The notes below the pieces were generated by a model that saw only the letters and a program-made list of their open reading frames with translations, ran no database searches and was not told the origin of the DNA. A stretch of DNA of 38,599 bases from a bacterium (GTDB taxonomy: Bacteria > Patescibacteriota > Andersenbacteria > UBA10190): NCBI GenBank assembly GCA_030698495.1, contig JAUYKA010000032.1, positions 1 through 38,599 of the forward strand. The letters run 5' to 3'. Positions 7,210 to 16,652 of this stretch are shown here, piece after piece. Each line of letters starts with the position of its first letter. The first letter of the stretch is position 1. A program made the position numbers and the translations under genes.

Positions 7210-9018
7210 ATGAGATTCGAGCGTTTTATTTGTTTAGGCATAGTATTGGCCGCGGTGATTGGCGGCGCTGTGTCTGTGTGGGCGCAGGAGGGTTGGCGTA
7301 TAAATAGTCTGGACAGTGACTTGACGGTGCAGCCAGATGGGGTGCTGGCGGTGACGGAAAGCATCGCGGTTGATTTTGGTTTATTGTCCAAGCACGGGAT
7401 TTATCGCGATTTGCCGGTGACATATCAAGAAGAAAACGGCAGTAAAAGTTATACGCGTATTACCGATATCACCGTTATACAGGATGGCACGCCGGCCGTG
7501 GTGGATACAACTTCTAACGGCGCAAATTTGCGTATAAAGATTGGCGATGCTGACAGGACAATCAGCGGCAAACATGATTATGTAATCAGCTATGCGGTCA
7601 CGGGAGTCCTGCGGGCTTACGAGGGATTTGACGAGCTTTATTGGAACGTAACCGGCAACGAGTGGGAAGTGCCGATTAATGAGGCGCGGGCGACGGTGAC
7701 AGTGCCGGTACCTGTTTTACGGGCGGCTTGCTATAAAGGAGTGTATGGTTCTAAGGAAAAATGTGATGATTTAACGCAGGCGGAGCATAAGGTTACGGTT
7801 GCGGCGCTTGGCTTGGCGGCGGGCGAGGGGCTAACGGTAGCTGTCGGCTGGCAGTCGGGCGCGGTACCGATTTTAACGGTGGCAGCGCCGCCAACTTTAG
7901 CTGATATTATTTTTGCACCGGTGACGCTGGTGACGGCCGGGCTAGTTTGGTTAATTGGCGCGGGCTGGTTAGTGCGGCATTGGTGGAAGTACGGGCGGGA
8001 TCGTTATTGGGCGCGGTCCGTTTTACCGGGCGTGACTTCGCCGGGGGGTGACAAAAATTTAGCGGAAAAAATTTTGCCGTTTGGCTATCGACGTCCGGTA
8101 TCCGTTGAGTATGAATCGCCGAATGGGTTGCGGCCGGCGGAGATTGGTGTGTTGATGGATGAGAAAGCGGATACATTGGATGTGTCGGCGACTATTGTTG
8201 ATTTGGCGGCACGGGGATATTTAATAATTACAGAAATTTCCAAGAAGTGGTTGTTCGGGAGTGTTGATTATGAATTCGGGCGGACGGATAAGGGGTCGGC
8301 GGATCTTTTGCAATACGAGCATAAATTGTTGGAGGGTCTTTTTGATGATGGTAATAAGGTGAAGCTGTCCGAATTAAAGAATAAGTTTTATAAGGATTTG
8401 GAGCAGGTGAAAGACGAGTTGTACGAAGAGATGGTACGCAAAAAGTTGTTTGCTGGTCGGCCGGATCGGGTGCGTGCTTTGTCATTTTTGTTGACGGCGG
8501 GGTTGGCGGTGCCCGGGACAGTGTTGGTGTTTTTGTCCCTAAATAGCGTGGGGAATATTGGCTGGCTGCAGCGATTGTTACTGGGGGCCGGGATTGGCTT
8601 GGCTGCAGCGGCGGTCGTTGCGGCACTGGCAGCACCGTTTATGCCGCGCAAGAGCGGTTTGGGACGGGAACTATACGAGCGTGCGAAGGGCTATCGGTTG
8701 TTTGTGAGTGGCACGGAGAAATATCGGGCGCGATGGTTGGAGGATGAGGGTTTGTTTGAGCGGGTACTGCCTTACGCGATTGTTTTCGGCGTGACGGACA
8801 AGTTGGCACAGGCCTTTAGGGAAATGGGATACCAACCGCAACAGCCGGGTTGGTATCACGGAGCAGGTGTGTTTAACGCAGCCGTTTTTGCGGCCAACGT
8901 GGATGGTTTTTCCAAATCGTTGTCATCGGCTTTGGCATCCAGGCCGGGCGGATCCGGTTCCGGTGGCGGAGGTTTTTCCGGTGGCGGAGGCGGTGGCGGA
9001 GGGGGAGGATCGTGGTAA
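7210..9018 (+). CDS. DUF2207 domain-containing predicted membrane protein
   Basis: Signal peptide; WRINSLDSDLTVQPDGVLAVTESIAVDF...GIYRDLPV; central TMs; Gly-rich C-terminus GGGGFSGGGGGGGGGGSW. Confidence 0.85.
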   Translation: MRFERFICLGIVLAAVIGGAVSVWAQEGWRINSLDSDLTVQPDGVLAVTESIAVDFGLLSKHGIYRDLPVTYQEENGSKSYTRITDITVIQDGTPAVVDTTSNGANLRIKIGDADRTISGKHDYVISYAVTGVLRAYEGFDELYWNVTGNEWEVPINEARATVTVPVPVLRAACYKGVYGSKEKCDDLTQAEHKVTVAALGLAAGEGLTVAVGWQSGAVPILTVAAPPTLADIIFAPVTLVTAGLVWLIGAGWLVRHWWKYGRDRYWARSVLPGVTSPGGDKNLAEKILPFGYRRPVSVEYESPNGLRPAEIGVLMDEKADTLDVSATIVDLAARGYLIITEISKKWLFGSVDYEFGRTDKGSADLLQYEHKLLEGLFDDGNKVKLSELKNKFYKDLEQVKDELYEEMVRKKLFAGRPDRVRALSFLLTAGLAVPGTVLVFLSLNSVGNIGWLQRLLLGAGIGLAAAAVVAALAAPFMPRKSGLGRELYERAKGYRLFVSGTEKYRARWLEDEGLFERVLPYAIVFGVTDKLAQAFREMGYQPQQPGWYHGAGVFNAAVFAANVDGFSKSLSSALASRPGGSGSGGGGFSGGGGGGGGGGSW

Positions 9019-9028
9019 TTAAAATATT

Positions 9029-11416
9029 ATGAAACGACTGATTAAAACTTGGCTGGCGCTGTTTATTGGACTTGTTATTGTCGGCGGTCTGATTTCTTGG
9101 TGGTTGTTATCTGCTCCGGCGGATTGGCCGGTAGCGAAGACGGTGGGAGTGGATAAGTGGAAGTGGCACCGGCCGTTTGCCGGCGAGGCGCAAGTGAGCC
9201 AGTGGTTTGTGCCGGAAGCGGAAACGCTTTCCCGAGTGGATGTGTTAGTGGTGGATTTTAAACATCGCTCGCCGGTGGCGCCGATTGTTTTGCGGATTAG
9301 CGATATGGATTCCGGCGAGGTGCTGCGTACGGTGGAAGTGTCGGGTAATGAAGTGAAGGATGACTATTACCTGCCGTTTAGTTTTGAGCCGATCAGGAAC
9401 GCGGAAGGAAAGAAAATACTGCTTACTTTATCGGCACCCGAGGCCAGTTTGGAAGCGCCGTATGCCGTGCGTCTGACGGAGGGCGACGCGATAGAGGGAG
9501 GTGTTAAAACGGCGCAGGAAAGAGTTTTTATTGAGCAGGACATTGCTTTTGGCTATTATCGCTCGACTAATCAAGCGTTTGTGTTGTGGCAGTGGGGGCT
9601 GGCGCATGAGCGGGAAGTTGTGTTGTTGGCGGCGGCGCTGGTGTTGGCATTAGCGGGGAGCTGGCTGTTGGCGGCGGCGCAGACAAGCAGAAAATATGCG
9701 AACTTATTAATCGGGGTAATAGCTGTTTTGGGTGCGGTATTGCAGTTGAATGTCATCCGCTTTCTGACGGGCGCGGTGGGCGGCGACGCTTATTATTATC
9801 TGGCGGCGGCTTATAGGATGGCGCATGGGATTAATCCGCTGGCGGGCAGTTTGCATTTGCCTTTTTATCTGTTGTTGCTTTATCCGGCCCTACTGCAGGC
9901 AGTGCCGGATTTGTTGTGGGGAAGGATTTTAGGGGTGTTGCTGACAACAGGTATTGTTTGGGCGCTGGTGTTGTTGGCTCGGGCTTTAGGGTTTCGGCCG
10001 TTGGTGGCCGGTTTGGCGGCGGTGCTGCTTTTTATTAATGCTAATTTTGTAGTGACCAGCGTGCGGCCGCGGCCGTATACGCTGTTGGCTTTTTTATTAC
10101 TGATGAGCATAGCGTTATTGTGGCGGGTGAAAACGCCGCGGCAGGCTTGGCTGTGGGGGATGCTGTTAGGCGCGGCGGCAATTACCCGGCAGGAGACTTT
10201 TATTCCTATTGCCATATTAGTGGCGGTGTTGGCAGTGAGACTGTGGCGGCAGGGAACGGCTTGGCGGAAAATTGCTTGGTGTTTGGTGCTGGCGGTGCTG
10301 CCGGCGGCGGTGATGATGCTGCCTTATTTCTATGAGAATTATCGGGAATTTGGTAATCCCTTAACCAGCGCTTACTTCGGGCGTTCAGATTTAGCGGAGC
10401 CGGATAGTGTGCATGCCTTTTTAGACGGCAATTTACGCAGCATGGTCTGGACGCTGTCTTATGTGTGGCTGCCCAGTTCTGCGTCGGGAATGAAGTTGAA
10501 CGCCGGCGGGCAGGTTGCTTTGATTTTCGGCACTTTGCTGCTGGTATATTTGGCGCAGCGCTGGCGTGTGAGCCGACGATTGTTGTCGGTGGTGATGCGG
10601 AAATGGTATGGGGGAGATGCGGTGGCAATCGCGGCGGCTATGGCGGCGCTGGCAGCATTGGTCTGGTGGCAATTTCGACACGGAAAAGACTGGACCCAGG
10701 AAATGAATATGGTGCTGCTGGCGGCAATGATTTTAGGCGCGGTGGAAATAATCCGGGTGGGGCGGTGGCGCGGGCTGGTAGTGGTGGGGGTCTTGTTGTC
10801 GCAATTGGGCATTGCCACCTGGTTTCATCCGGAGGCCAAGCACTATCAGCAGGCGATGCCGTTTTTGGCTCTGGGTATGGCAGTGGTTCTGCTGCCGCTG
10901 GCAGGCGCGGGAGTTATTGAAAAAAATGATACGTTGCCGACAAAGCGTTGGCGGCTGGCGTTATGGGCGGCGCCGCTGGCGCTTTGGCTGGCATTGTTGG
11001 GTGCGGCCGATATAACTCATTTTGATTTTGCTATTGACCAGCATAATTTTCCGGCAGCGCCGTATTATGTTACTACCGCTGCGGCGGAAGAGTTGGAGAG
11101 ATATGCGGGCAATAAGGCGGCAGAGGTTGATTATGCTAACGGGAGCGGGATTTACCGGCTGCACACGTATCAGCAGTATAAATTTATCCAGTATGAGCTG
11201 AAGTTATCCGAAGAGGAGCAGATACGCTGGTTGTGCGATAATGATATTAAATATGTGGTTGATCATGATGATTTAAATTGGTTTACGGTGATAGAAGAGG
11301 ATGCCGACTGGTCGCCGTATTTTAAATATATGTTTGAGAAAAAGACGCTGGGCAGGAACGATACACAGTGGCGGGTAAGTGTCTATGAGTTTGATCAGGT
11401 GGCGTGCGGGAGGTAA
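9029..11416 (+). CDS. Multi-pass membrane glycosyltransferase-like protein (GT39/GT-C style)
   Basis: 795 aa, many TM helices, GDAYYYLAAAYRMAHGINPLAGSLHLPFY loop typical of GT-C enzymes. Confidence 0.65.
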   Translation: MKRLIKTWLALFIGLVIVGGLISWWLLSAPADWPVAKTVGVDKWKWHRPFAGEAQVSQWFVPEAETLSRVDVLVVDFKHRSPVAPIVLRISDMDSGEVLRTVEVSGNEVKDDYYLPFSFEPIRNAEGKKILLTLSAPEASLEAPYAVRLTEGDAIEGGVKTAQERVFIEQDIAFGYYRSTNQAFVLWQWGLAHEREVVLLAAALVLALAGSWLLAAAQTSRKYANLLIGVIAVLGAVLQLNVIRFLTGAVGGDAYYYLAAAYRMAHGINPLAGSLHLPFYLLLLYPALLQAVPDLLWGRILGVLLTTGIVWALVLLARALGFRPLVAGLAAVLLFINANFVVTSVRPRPYTLLAFLLLMSIALLWRVKTPRQAWLWGMLLGAAAITRQETFIPIAILVAVLAVRLWRQGTAWRKIAWCLVLAVLPAAVMMLPYFYENYREFGNPLTSAYFGRSDLAEPDSVHAFLDGNLRSMVWTLSYVWLPSSASGMKLNAGGQVALIFGTLLLVYLAQRWRVSRRLLSVVMRKWYGGDAVAIAAAMAALAALVWWQFRHGKDWTQEMNMVLLAAMILGAVEIIRVGRWRGLVVVGVLLSQLGIATWFHPEAKHYQQAMPFLALGMAVVLLPLAGAGVIEKNDTLPTKRWRLALWAAPLALWLALLGAADITHFDFAIDQHNFPAAPYYVTTAAAEELERYAGNKAAEVDYANGSGIYRLHTYQQYKFIQYELKLSEEEQIRWLCDNDIKYVVDHDDLNWFTVIEEDADWSPYFKYMFEKKTLGRNDTQWRVSVYEFDQVACGR

Positions 11417-11526
11417 AAATTCAAGGTTTGCGGTTTTGGGGCGAGGTAGAATATAATAGGAGGCTTTGCTTTGGGCAAGGTCGCAGGTTTTCGTCCTTTT
11501 GGCAATTGAATATGGAGGATAGTGAT

Positions 11527-12585
11527 ATGAAGTTGAGATTACGCGGAATTGGAATTAATCGTGTAGGCAATGCGGCGGGAGCGCGAGGTCTTTTCGGTGA
11601 TGGCTATTGGTACCATAAGTACCTTCGGCCGTTCGGGTTGAACTGGGACGGGGCGACGCTGTTTACCAAGACGGCTACGTGGGGTTCCCGGCGTGGTCCG
11701 GATTACAATGAGCCGGGCAATATGCGAATGACCGAAGACGGTAAGCAACCAAAGGAGCGTTTTCCGGATTGTATTAAAGTATATCCGGTCCGGCGTATGG
11801 CGCTTAACTCGGTTGGTTTAAGCGGCCCGTCATTAGACGCAGTACTGGCGGATGGACGCTGGCAGGTGTGGCCCGAGACGCTGGTGATTTCGGTTATGGC
11901 GCTGGGGGAAACCATGGAAGCGCGGTTGGCTGACATGCAGCGCATCGTGCGTCGGCTGAAAACGGCACTGCCCGGTTGGCGCTCGCCCGTTGTGATTGAA
12001 ATAAACATTTCCTGTCCGAATGTTTGTCTGGATTTGATGGCGCTGGTGAGAGAGGCCTGGTATTTGCTAGATATTGCGGCGGAGCTTGATGTGCCCCTAA
12101 TTATCAAACTGAACGCATGCACGCCGGCAGAGGCGGTGAAGAAGATATCGGATCACCTGGCTTGTGATGCGATTAGTGTGACCAACACTATCCCGTGGTG
12201 GCGCCAGCCGGTGGTTGGATATGTGGACTGGATGCGCCTGTTTGGTACGGACATTTCACCGCTGGCTAAATACAAAGGAGGTGGTCTGTCGGGCGCGCCG
12301 CTGTTGCCGATTATAGAGCAGTACATCAAGTTGCTGTTGGAAATCGGCGTGACGGTGCCGATTATCGGCGGCGGCGGAGTGTTATGTTGCCGTGATGCCG
12401 ATCGTCTGATTCGTGCCGGCGCCAGTGCGATATCGCTGGGATCGATTGCCATGCTGGCACCGTGGGAGGTGCGGCGGGTGATCAGTCATGTGAAGCGACG
12501 CTATGCGGCGATTACTAGAGTAAGAAAACCCGCTTGGGAGAGAAGGCGGCGGGTGTTGTGGCCGATGGATTTGGCGGCGTGCTAG
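11527..12585 (+). CDS. pyrD: Dihydroorotate dehydrogenase
   Basis: INISCPNVCLD, IIKLNACT, ISVTNT, GGLSGAPLLPI, IIGGGGVLCCRDADRLIRAGASAISLGS; start chosen at 11527 because of ggagg upstream (ORF track starts at 11404). Confidence 0.88.
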   Translation: MKLRLRGIGINRVGNAAGARGLFGDGYWYHKYLRPFGLNWDGATLFTKTATWGSRRGPDYNEPGNMRMTEDGKQPKERFPDCIKVYPVRRMALNSVGLSGPSLDAVLADGRWQVWPETLVISVMALGETMEARLADMQRIVRRLKTALPGWRSPVVIEINISCPNVCLDLMALVREAWYLLDIAAELDVPLIIKLNACTPAEAVKKISDHLACDAISVTNTIPWWRQPVVGYVDWMRLFGTDISPLAKYKGGGLSGAPLLPIIEQYIKLLLEIGVTVPIIGGGGVLCCRDADRLIRAGASAISLGSIAMLAPWEVRRVISHVKRRYAAITRVRKPAWERRRRVLWPMDLAAC

Positions 12586-12619
12586 TTTGCAATCACAGTT
12601 TTAGCGTAGGAGAAAGATT

Positions 12620-13648
12620 ATGGGTACGTATACACAGAGACGGCCGGACAACGGGCACGTGCATTTGCGCGATCTGAACTTGGAGACTGGGGAGTTGCTG
12701 CGTTTCATGGTGCCGTACACGGCGCGGCAATTTGGCCGGGCGGTGTGTATGGGCAACACGAAGCCGCCAACCGAAACGGCGGCGTCTGCCGCTGGGTACA
12801 AAGAACAGATTTTAGGGTTTGCCAAGGAAGCCGGGTGTCTGAACTTTGAGCCGGTGGTAACACTTTTTCTGACGGAAAGGACGACTCCTTTACATATTTT
12901 GGAGGCTCACGCGGCCGGTATTGTGGTGGCAAAACACATACCGGATGGTGTGAGTACAAACTCTGACAATGGTCTCGCGGATTTGCTAACTAAAAAGAAC
13001 GTGCTGGCAACCATGCGGGATGTGGGCATGATCCTGTCGGTGCATCCGGAGAAGCCGGGCGTGTTCTGTCTGGATCGCGAGGAGGCGTATCTGCCGACGA
13101 TTGCCGAGACTATTCGTTTGTTCCCACGCTTGCGGATTGTGGTTGAGCACTTGACAACAAAAGCAGGGGTTGAGTTTGTTGTTGAGGCGCCGGAAAATGT
13201 GGCGGGGACAATTACGGCGCATCATTTGTGTATGACACTGGATGACTTGATTAGCGGTGGGTGCCAGCCGCATAATGTGTGCGCGCCGTGCGCCAAGCGG
13301 CCATCGGATCGGGAAGCGTTGTGGAGCGCGATTGGCAGCGGCAACCCGAAGTTCTTTTTTGTATCGGACAGTGCGCCGCACATGAGAGAGCTTAAGGAAT
13401 GTGCCAAGGGTAAGCTGGGTACGTTTACGGAGCCGTTCGTGATGCCACTCTTGGTGCAGAAGTTTGAGAAAAGAGGGCTACTGCACCGACTGGAGGCGTT
13501 CACGTCGGAGTTCTGGGCGCGGTTCTACGGCTTTTCACTGAATGAAGATACGATAACGCTGAAGCGGGAGCCGTGGCAGATACCCGCGAGTTATCATGGC
13601 GTCGTGCCGTTCATGGCCGGGGAGATGCTGGGTTGGCAGTTGGCGTAA
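12620..13648 (+). CDS. pyrC: Dihydroorotase (class II/homodimeric type)
   Basis: RRPDNGHVHLRD, VPYTARQFGRAVCMGNTKPP, KHIPDGVSTNSDNG, VVEHLTTKAGVEFV, TITAHHL, FFVSDSAPHMRELKECAKG. Confidence 0.9.
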   Translation: MGTYTQRRPDNGHVHLRDLNLETGELLRFMVPYTARQFGRAVCMGNTKPPTETAASAAGYKEQILGFAKEAGCLNFEPVVTLFLTERTTPLHILEAHAAGIVVAKHIPDGVSTNSDNGLADLLTKKNVLATMRDVGMILSVHPEKPGVFCLDREEAYLPTIAETIRLFPRLRIVVEHLTTKAGVEFVVEAPENVAGTITAHHLCMTLDDLISGGCQPHNVCAPCAKRPSDREALWSAIGSGNPKFFFVSDSAPHMRELKECAKGKLGTFTEPFVMPLLVQKFEKRGLLHRLEAFTSEFWARFYGFSLNEDTITLKREPWQIPASYHGVVPFMAGEMLGWQLA

Positions 13649-13656
13649 AAGAGGAT

Positions 13657-13690
13657 GCCGGTTTTGCTGTTTAGGCGAGACCGGCTTTTT
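13657..13690 (+). terminator. Rho-independent terminator after pyrC
   Basis: GCCGGT...ACCGGC followed by TTTTT. Confidence 0.6.
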
Positions 13691-13916
13691 AATCAGTTTT
13701 CAATGTTCAATTCCCAATTTCCATATAAATACCAATTTTCAATAATCAAACACAACGACGGAACTGTTTTTCTTCTAGCTAAGTAAGGGGAATAATAATT
13801 ATGAAATAGTGGTCAGGTTTGGAAATTGATTTTGAATATTCTATGGAAATTGGAAATTTTATTCATAGTTTCCTTTAGGTTTATGTTTTATAGAAAAACA
13901 GGGATAATATATTGAT

Positions 13917-15029
13917 ATGTTATCTGATTTAGTAAAGTCTTTGTTGGCGGAGATTGATGTTAAGATTGACGGTGATCGGCCGTGGGATATTCGAGTTCAT
14001 GATGACGATTTTTATGGGCGGGTGATAAGGGAGGGTAGTTTGGGACTGGGTGAATCATATATGGACGGCTGGTGGGATTGCGAGCAGCTGGATGAGCTGA
14101 TGTACCGTGTTAGTAAAGCCGATTTGGAAGCGCGGGTGCGGGGAAGAATGAATTTTTGGATAGCCTGGCATGTTTTGTGGCAGCGCTACATGACGGGGCC
14201 CCGCCGACGGGCTTTTGAAATTGCCGAGCGTCACTATGATATCGGGAATGATCTGTTTAGGATGATGTTGGATAAGCGAATGGTGTACACCTGTGGTTAC
14301 TGGCAGAAAGCGCGCACGCTGGAAGAAGCGCAAGAAGAGAAGTTGGAGCTGATCTGTAAAAAAATAGGTTTAAAGCACAGTATGCGGGTACTGGATATCG
14401 GCGGTGGCTGGGGCAGTTTCGCCAAGTACGCGGCCGAGCGTTATCACGCATCGGTGGTTAATATAACGGTATCGCGTGAGCAGTTAGAGCTGGCTAATAA
14501 GTTGTGCGCCGGTTTGCCGGTAGAGAGTCGCTTGCAGGATTACCGGGATGTGGATGAGAAGTTCGACGCGATTGTTTCGTTGGGGATGTTTGAACACGTG
14601 GGGCCGCGTCATTATGACGCTTACATGGAGGTGGCCCGGCGGTGTTTGAATGATGACGGGTTGTGTTTGCTTCACACGATTGGCCGGAACGAGACGGCCG
14701 GACCGTCGGATGCCTGGATAGGTAAATATATTTTTCCCAATTCAGCCTTGCCGTCGGCTAAGTTGATTGCCGAAGCGGTGGAAGGAAAGTTTATAATTGA
14801 AGACTGGCATAACTTCGGGATGGATTACAGCTGGACGTTGTTAGCCTGGCATGATAATTTCGAGCGTCATTGGCCGCAACTTAAGGAAAAGTATGGGGAA
14901 CGGTTCAGGCGGATGTGGCGTTATTATTTATTGTCCTGCGCCGGGGCTTTTCGGGCGCGGAGTATTCAGCTGTGGCAGGTGGTTTTATCGAAACAGGGAG
15001 TGCCGGGGGGATATAAGTCGGTTAGATAG
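13917..15029 (+). CDS. cfa: Cyclopropane-fatty-acyl-phospholipid synthase-like SAM methyltransferase
   Basis: GESYMDGWWDCEQLDELMYRV, HYDIGNDLFRMMLDKRMVYTCGYW, VLDIGGGWGSFAKYAAERY, SLGMFEHVG, HTIGRN, KYIFPNSALPS. Confidence 0.92.
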   Translation: MLSDLVKSLLAEIDVKIDGDRPWDIRVHDDDFYGRVIREGSLGLGESYMDGWWDCEQLDELMYRVSKADLEARVRGRMNFWIAWHVLWQRYMTGPRRRAFEIAERHYDIGNDLFRMMLDKRMVYTCGYWQKARTLEEAQEEKLELICKKIGLKHSMRVLDIGGGWGSFAKYAAERYHASVVNITVSREQLELANKLCAGLPVESRLQDYRDVDEKFDAIVSLGMFEHVGPRHYDAYMEVARRCLNDDGLCLLHTIGRNETAGPSDAWIGKYIFPNSALPSAKLIAEAVEGKFIIEDWHNFGMDYSWTLLAWHDNFERHWPQLKEKYGERFRRMWRYYLLSCAGAFRARSIQLWQVVLSKQGVPGGYKSVR

Positions 15030-15120
15030 TAAATACAGCGAGAACAGTAAATTCAGTAAATACAGCTGCTGTATTCACTGTACTTGCTGTTTTGGCTGTG
15101 TCTGTTGTCAGTAGCTGCTG
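15028..15120 (+). repeat. Long imperfect hairpin / 9-bp-periodic CTG-rich element downstream of cfa
   Basis: Arms around 15061-15070 (aatacag-ctg-ctgtatt) extend to about 35 positions with 27 matches (hand alignment); followed by TGTCAGTAGCTGCTGACA. Confidence 0.6.
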
Positions 15121-15214
15121 ACAGGGGTTTATGCAAAAAACCTTTAAATTGTTTGGCAAAACGGCATATTGGAAGTACAAATCAGTAATATTGCAAAGGA
15201 GGGGGGTGATAAAT

Positions 15215-15592
15215 ATGGCAATGGCTTTGCAGCAGGCTAGAACGAGCGTAAAAACAGCCAGCGGGCTGGATGCGTTGGTAGGGTTGTGGCTAGTGCTGTC
15301 ACCTTTTATCTTGGGATATTCTTTGTTGACGGGGGCTTTGTGGAATGCGATTATCGTGGGGGTCTTGGTAATTTTACTGGCCGGCATGAGAGCTTTGGGA
15401 GAAGGCTATCGTTCGGCATGGCCGAGCTGGGTTAATCTGGTGTTGGGACTGTGGATGATAGTAGCGCCGTTTATAATCGGGTACGCGGGAGTGATGGCGG
15501 TATTGTGGAATAGTATCATTGTAGGAGCGTTGATTGTGATTTTGGCGGCATGGAGCGCTCTATCGACACCGGAGGAACAAAAAATGTCTTAA
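15215..15592 (+). CDS. SPW-repeat membrane protein
   Basis: Two related units: SGLDALVGLWLVLSPFILGYS...LWNAIIVGVLVILLAG and PSWVNLVLGLWMIVAPFIIGYA...LWNSIIVGALIVILAA; strong SD aaaggagg before 15215. Confidence 0.85.
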   Translation: MAMALQQARTSVKTASGLDALVGLWLVLSPFILGYSLLTGALWNAIIVGVLVILLAGMRALGEGYRSAWPSWVNLVLGLWMIVAPFIIGYAGVMAVLWNSIIVGALIVILAAWSALSTPEEQKMS

Positions 15593-15607
15593 CAACTAGT
15601 CTGCAGG

Positions 15608-15647
15608 AAAAAACCGCGCTTTAGATAAAAATAAGGCGCGGTTTTTT
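15608..15647 (+). terminator. Rho-independent terminator (potentially bidirectional)
   Basis: AAAAACCGCGC ... GCGCGGTTTTTT. Confidence 0.8.
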
Positions 15648-15652
15648 ATTCT

Positions 15653-15982
15653 TTAGGCGGCGCGGCGTTTAGAGTCTGGTAATTGAGGTTCTTCCGGTTC
15701 GGATATGGCCGGAGACTGCGGCGGTATTGGTTCGCGCGATTTTTCCCGGTCAGCGCGATTTTTCAGGTAGTCTTGCAAGACTTGATGACCCTGTTGATAG
15801 GCGGAGAAAAACTGGCGGGCGGTGTCTAGGTCGTGAACGTTGTTGGTGTCTAATAGGCCGCGAAAACGCGCCCGCTCACGCTGGTCGGGGATTTGGTTTT
15901 GAATCTCTGTTAGGAAGTTTTCGACCCATTTATGATCGTCGTTGTTTATGTAGCGCTCGTACATGTATTTATAGTAGCGCAA
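15653..15982 (-). CDS. Hypothetical protein (109 aa)
   Basis: ORF with basic/acidic helical composition, bounded by a terminator at its 3' side. Confidence 0.5.
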   Translation of the reverse strand: MRYYKYMYERYINNDDHKWVENFLTEIQNQIPDQRERARFRGLLDTNNVHDLDTARQFFSAYQQGHQVLQDYLKNRADREKSREPIPPQSPAISEPEEPQLPDSKRRAA

Positions 15983-15990
15983 AATTCTAC

Positions 15991-16019
15991 TTGACTAAAA
16001 TCTATATTAGTGCTATAAT
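15991..16019 (+). promoter_or_regulatory. Putative sigma70 promoter with extended -10: TTGACT - 17 bp - TATAAT
   Basis: TTGACT 15991-15996, TGCTATAAT 16011-16019. Confidence 0.65.
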
Positions 16020-16024
16020 TAAGT

Positions 16025-16095
16025 GTTGTACCCTACAATTTCACGGATCGTGAAAATTATCCTCGTGTGGTCCGACCACGCGAGGATTTTGCTTT
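16025..16095 (+). ncRNA. Candidate orphan structured small RNA
   Basis: Promoter at 15991-16019 immediately followed by three hairpins (TTGTA-ccc-TACAA; TTTCACG-gat-CGTGAAA; ATCCTCGTGTGGTC/ACCACGCGAGGAT plus T-tract) and no ORF; the next genes lie on the opposite strand. Confidence 0.5.
16059..16090 (+). terminator. Strong hairpin terminator (potentially bidirectional)
   Basis: ATCCTCGTGTGGtccgaCCACGCGAGGATTTT. Confidence 0.75.
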
Positions 16096-16096
16096 A

Positions 16097-16540
16097 TTAA
16101 GACTGTCGCCGGTAAGTTCCCATCAACTGCGCTTCTTTCAAAATATGATTTTGCATAGTGGCTTGCAGGTCGGAGGCGTTGGTTGTTATGGGTAGATCAA
16201 ATGTGGTGTCTAAGGCATACAGGGTGAAGTAGTAGCGATGGGTGCCGGAAGGCGGGCACGGGCCGGTGTAGCCGGTTTGGTCGGAGCTGTTTTGTCCTTG
16301 AATGGAATTTAGTGGAGTACTGTTAGCGGTAATGATTGCGGTAGCGGGATTAATGTTCCAAATAACCCAGTGGATAAAATTGCCGGAAGGAGCGTCGGGG
16401 TCGTTAATAATAATGGCCAGGCTTTTAGCGCCGGTCGGAACGTCTTTTATTTCCAGCGGCGGGTTGATGTTTTGGCCGTCGCAGGTATAGCGGGCCGGAA
16501 TGGTAGTTTTATTATCAAAAGCAGTGCTTATTAGCTGCAT
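16097..16540 (-). CDS. YbhB/YbcL-family (PEBP / Raf-kinase-inhibitor-like) protein
   Basis: IPARYTCDGQNINPPLEIKDVPTGAKSLAIIINDPDAPSGNFIHWVIWNI, TGYTGPCPPSGTHRYYFTLYALD. Confidence 0.92.
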   Translation of the reverse strand: MQLISTAFDNKTTIPARYTCDGQNINPPLEIKDVPTGAKSLAIIINDPDAPSGNFIHWVIWNINPATAIITANSTPLNSIQGQNSSDQTGYTGPCPPSGTHRYYFTLYALDTTFDLPITTNASDLQATMQNHILKEAQLMGTYRRQS

Positions 16541-16652
16541 AATGGGGTGGTTATTGATAAAAGAGGTTGGAGTAGGTGGTGACTGGTTTTGGCCGGGAGT
16601 GAAAAAAGGACGCGGGGGTTTAAGTCGCGTCCTTGGTGGGTTTACGGGTTGG

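Noticed and set aside
8228-8651. Minus-strand ORFs within the DUF2207 gene
   Set aside because: Pro/Thr/Ser-rich antisense artefacts of a GC-rich coding region.
10206-10920. Overlapping ORFs on both strands inside the glycosyltransferase-like gene
   Set aside because: High-GC shadow ORFs; no SD or recognisable domain.
13700-13915. AT-rich inverted segments (caatttccatataaatacc / ctatggaaattggaaatt)
   Set aside because: Imperfect and low complexity; could be a MITE-like remnant, but the match is too short to support by eye.
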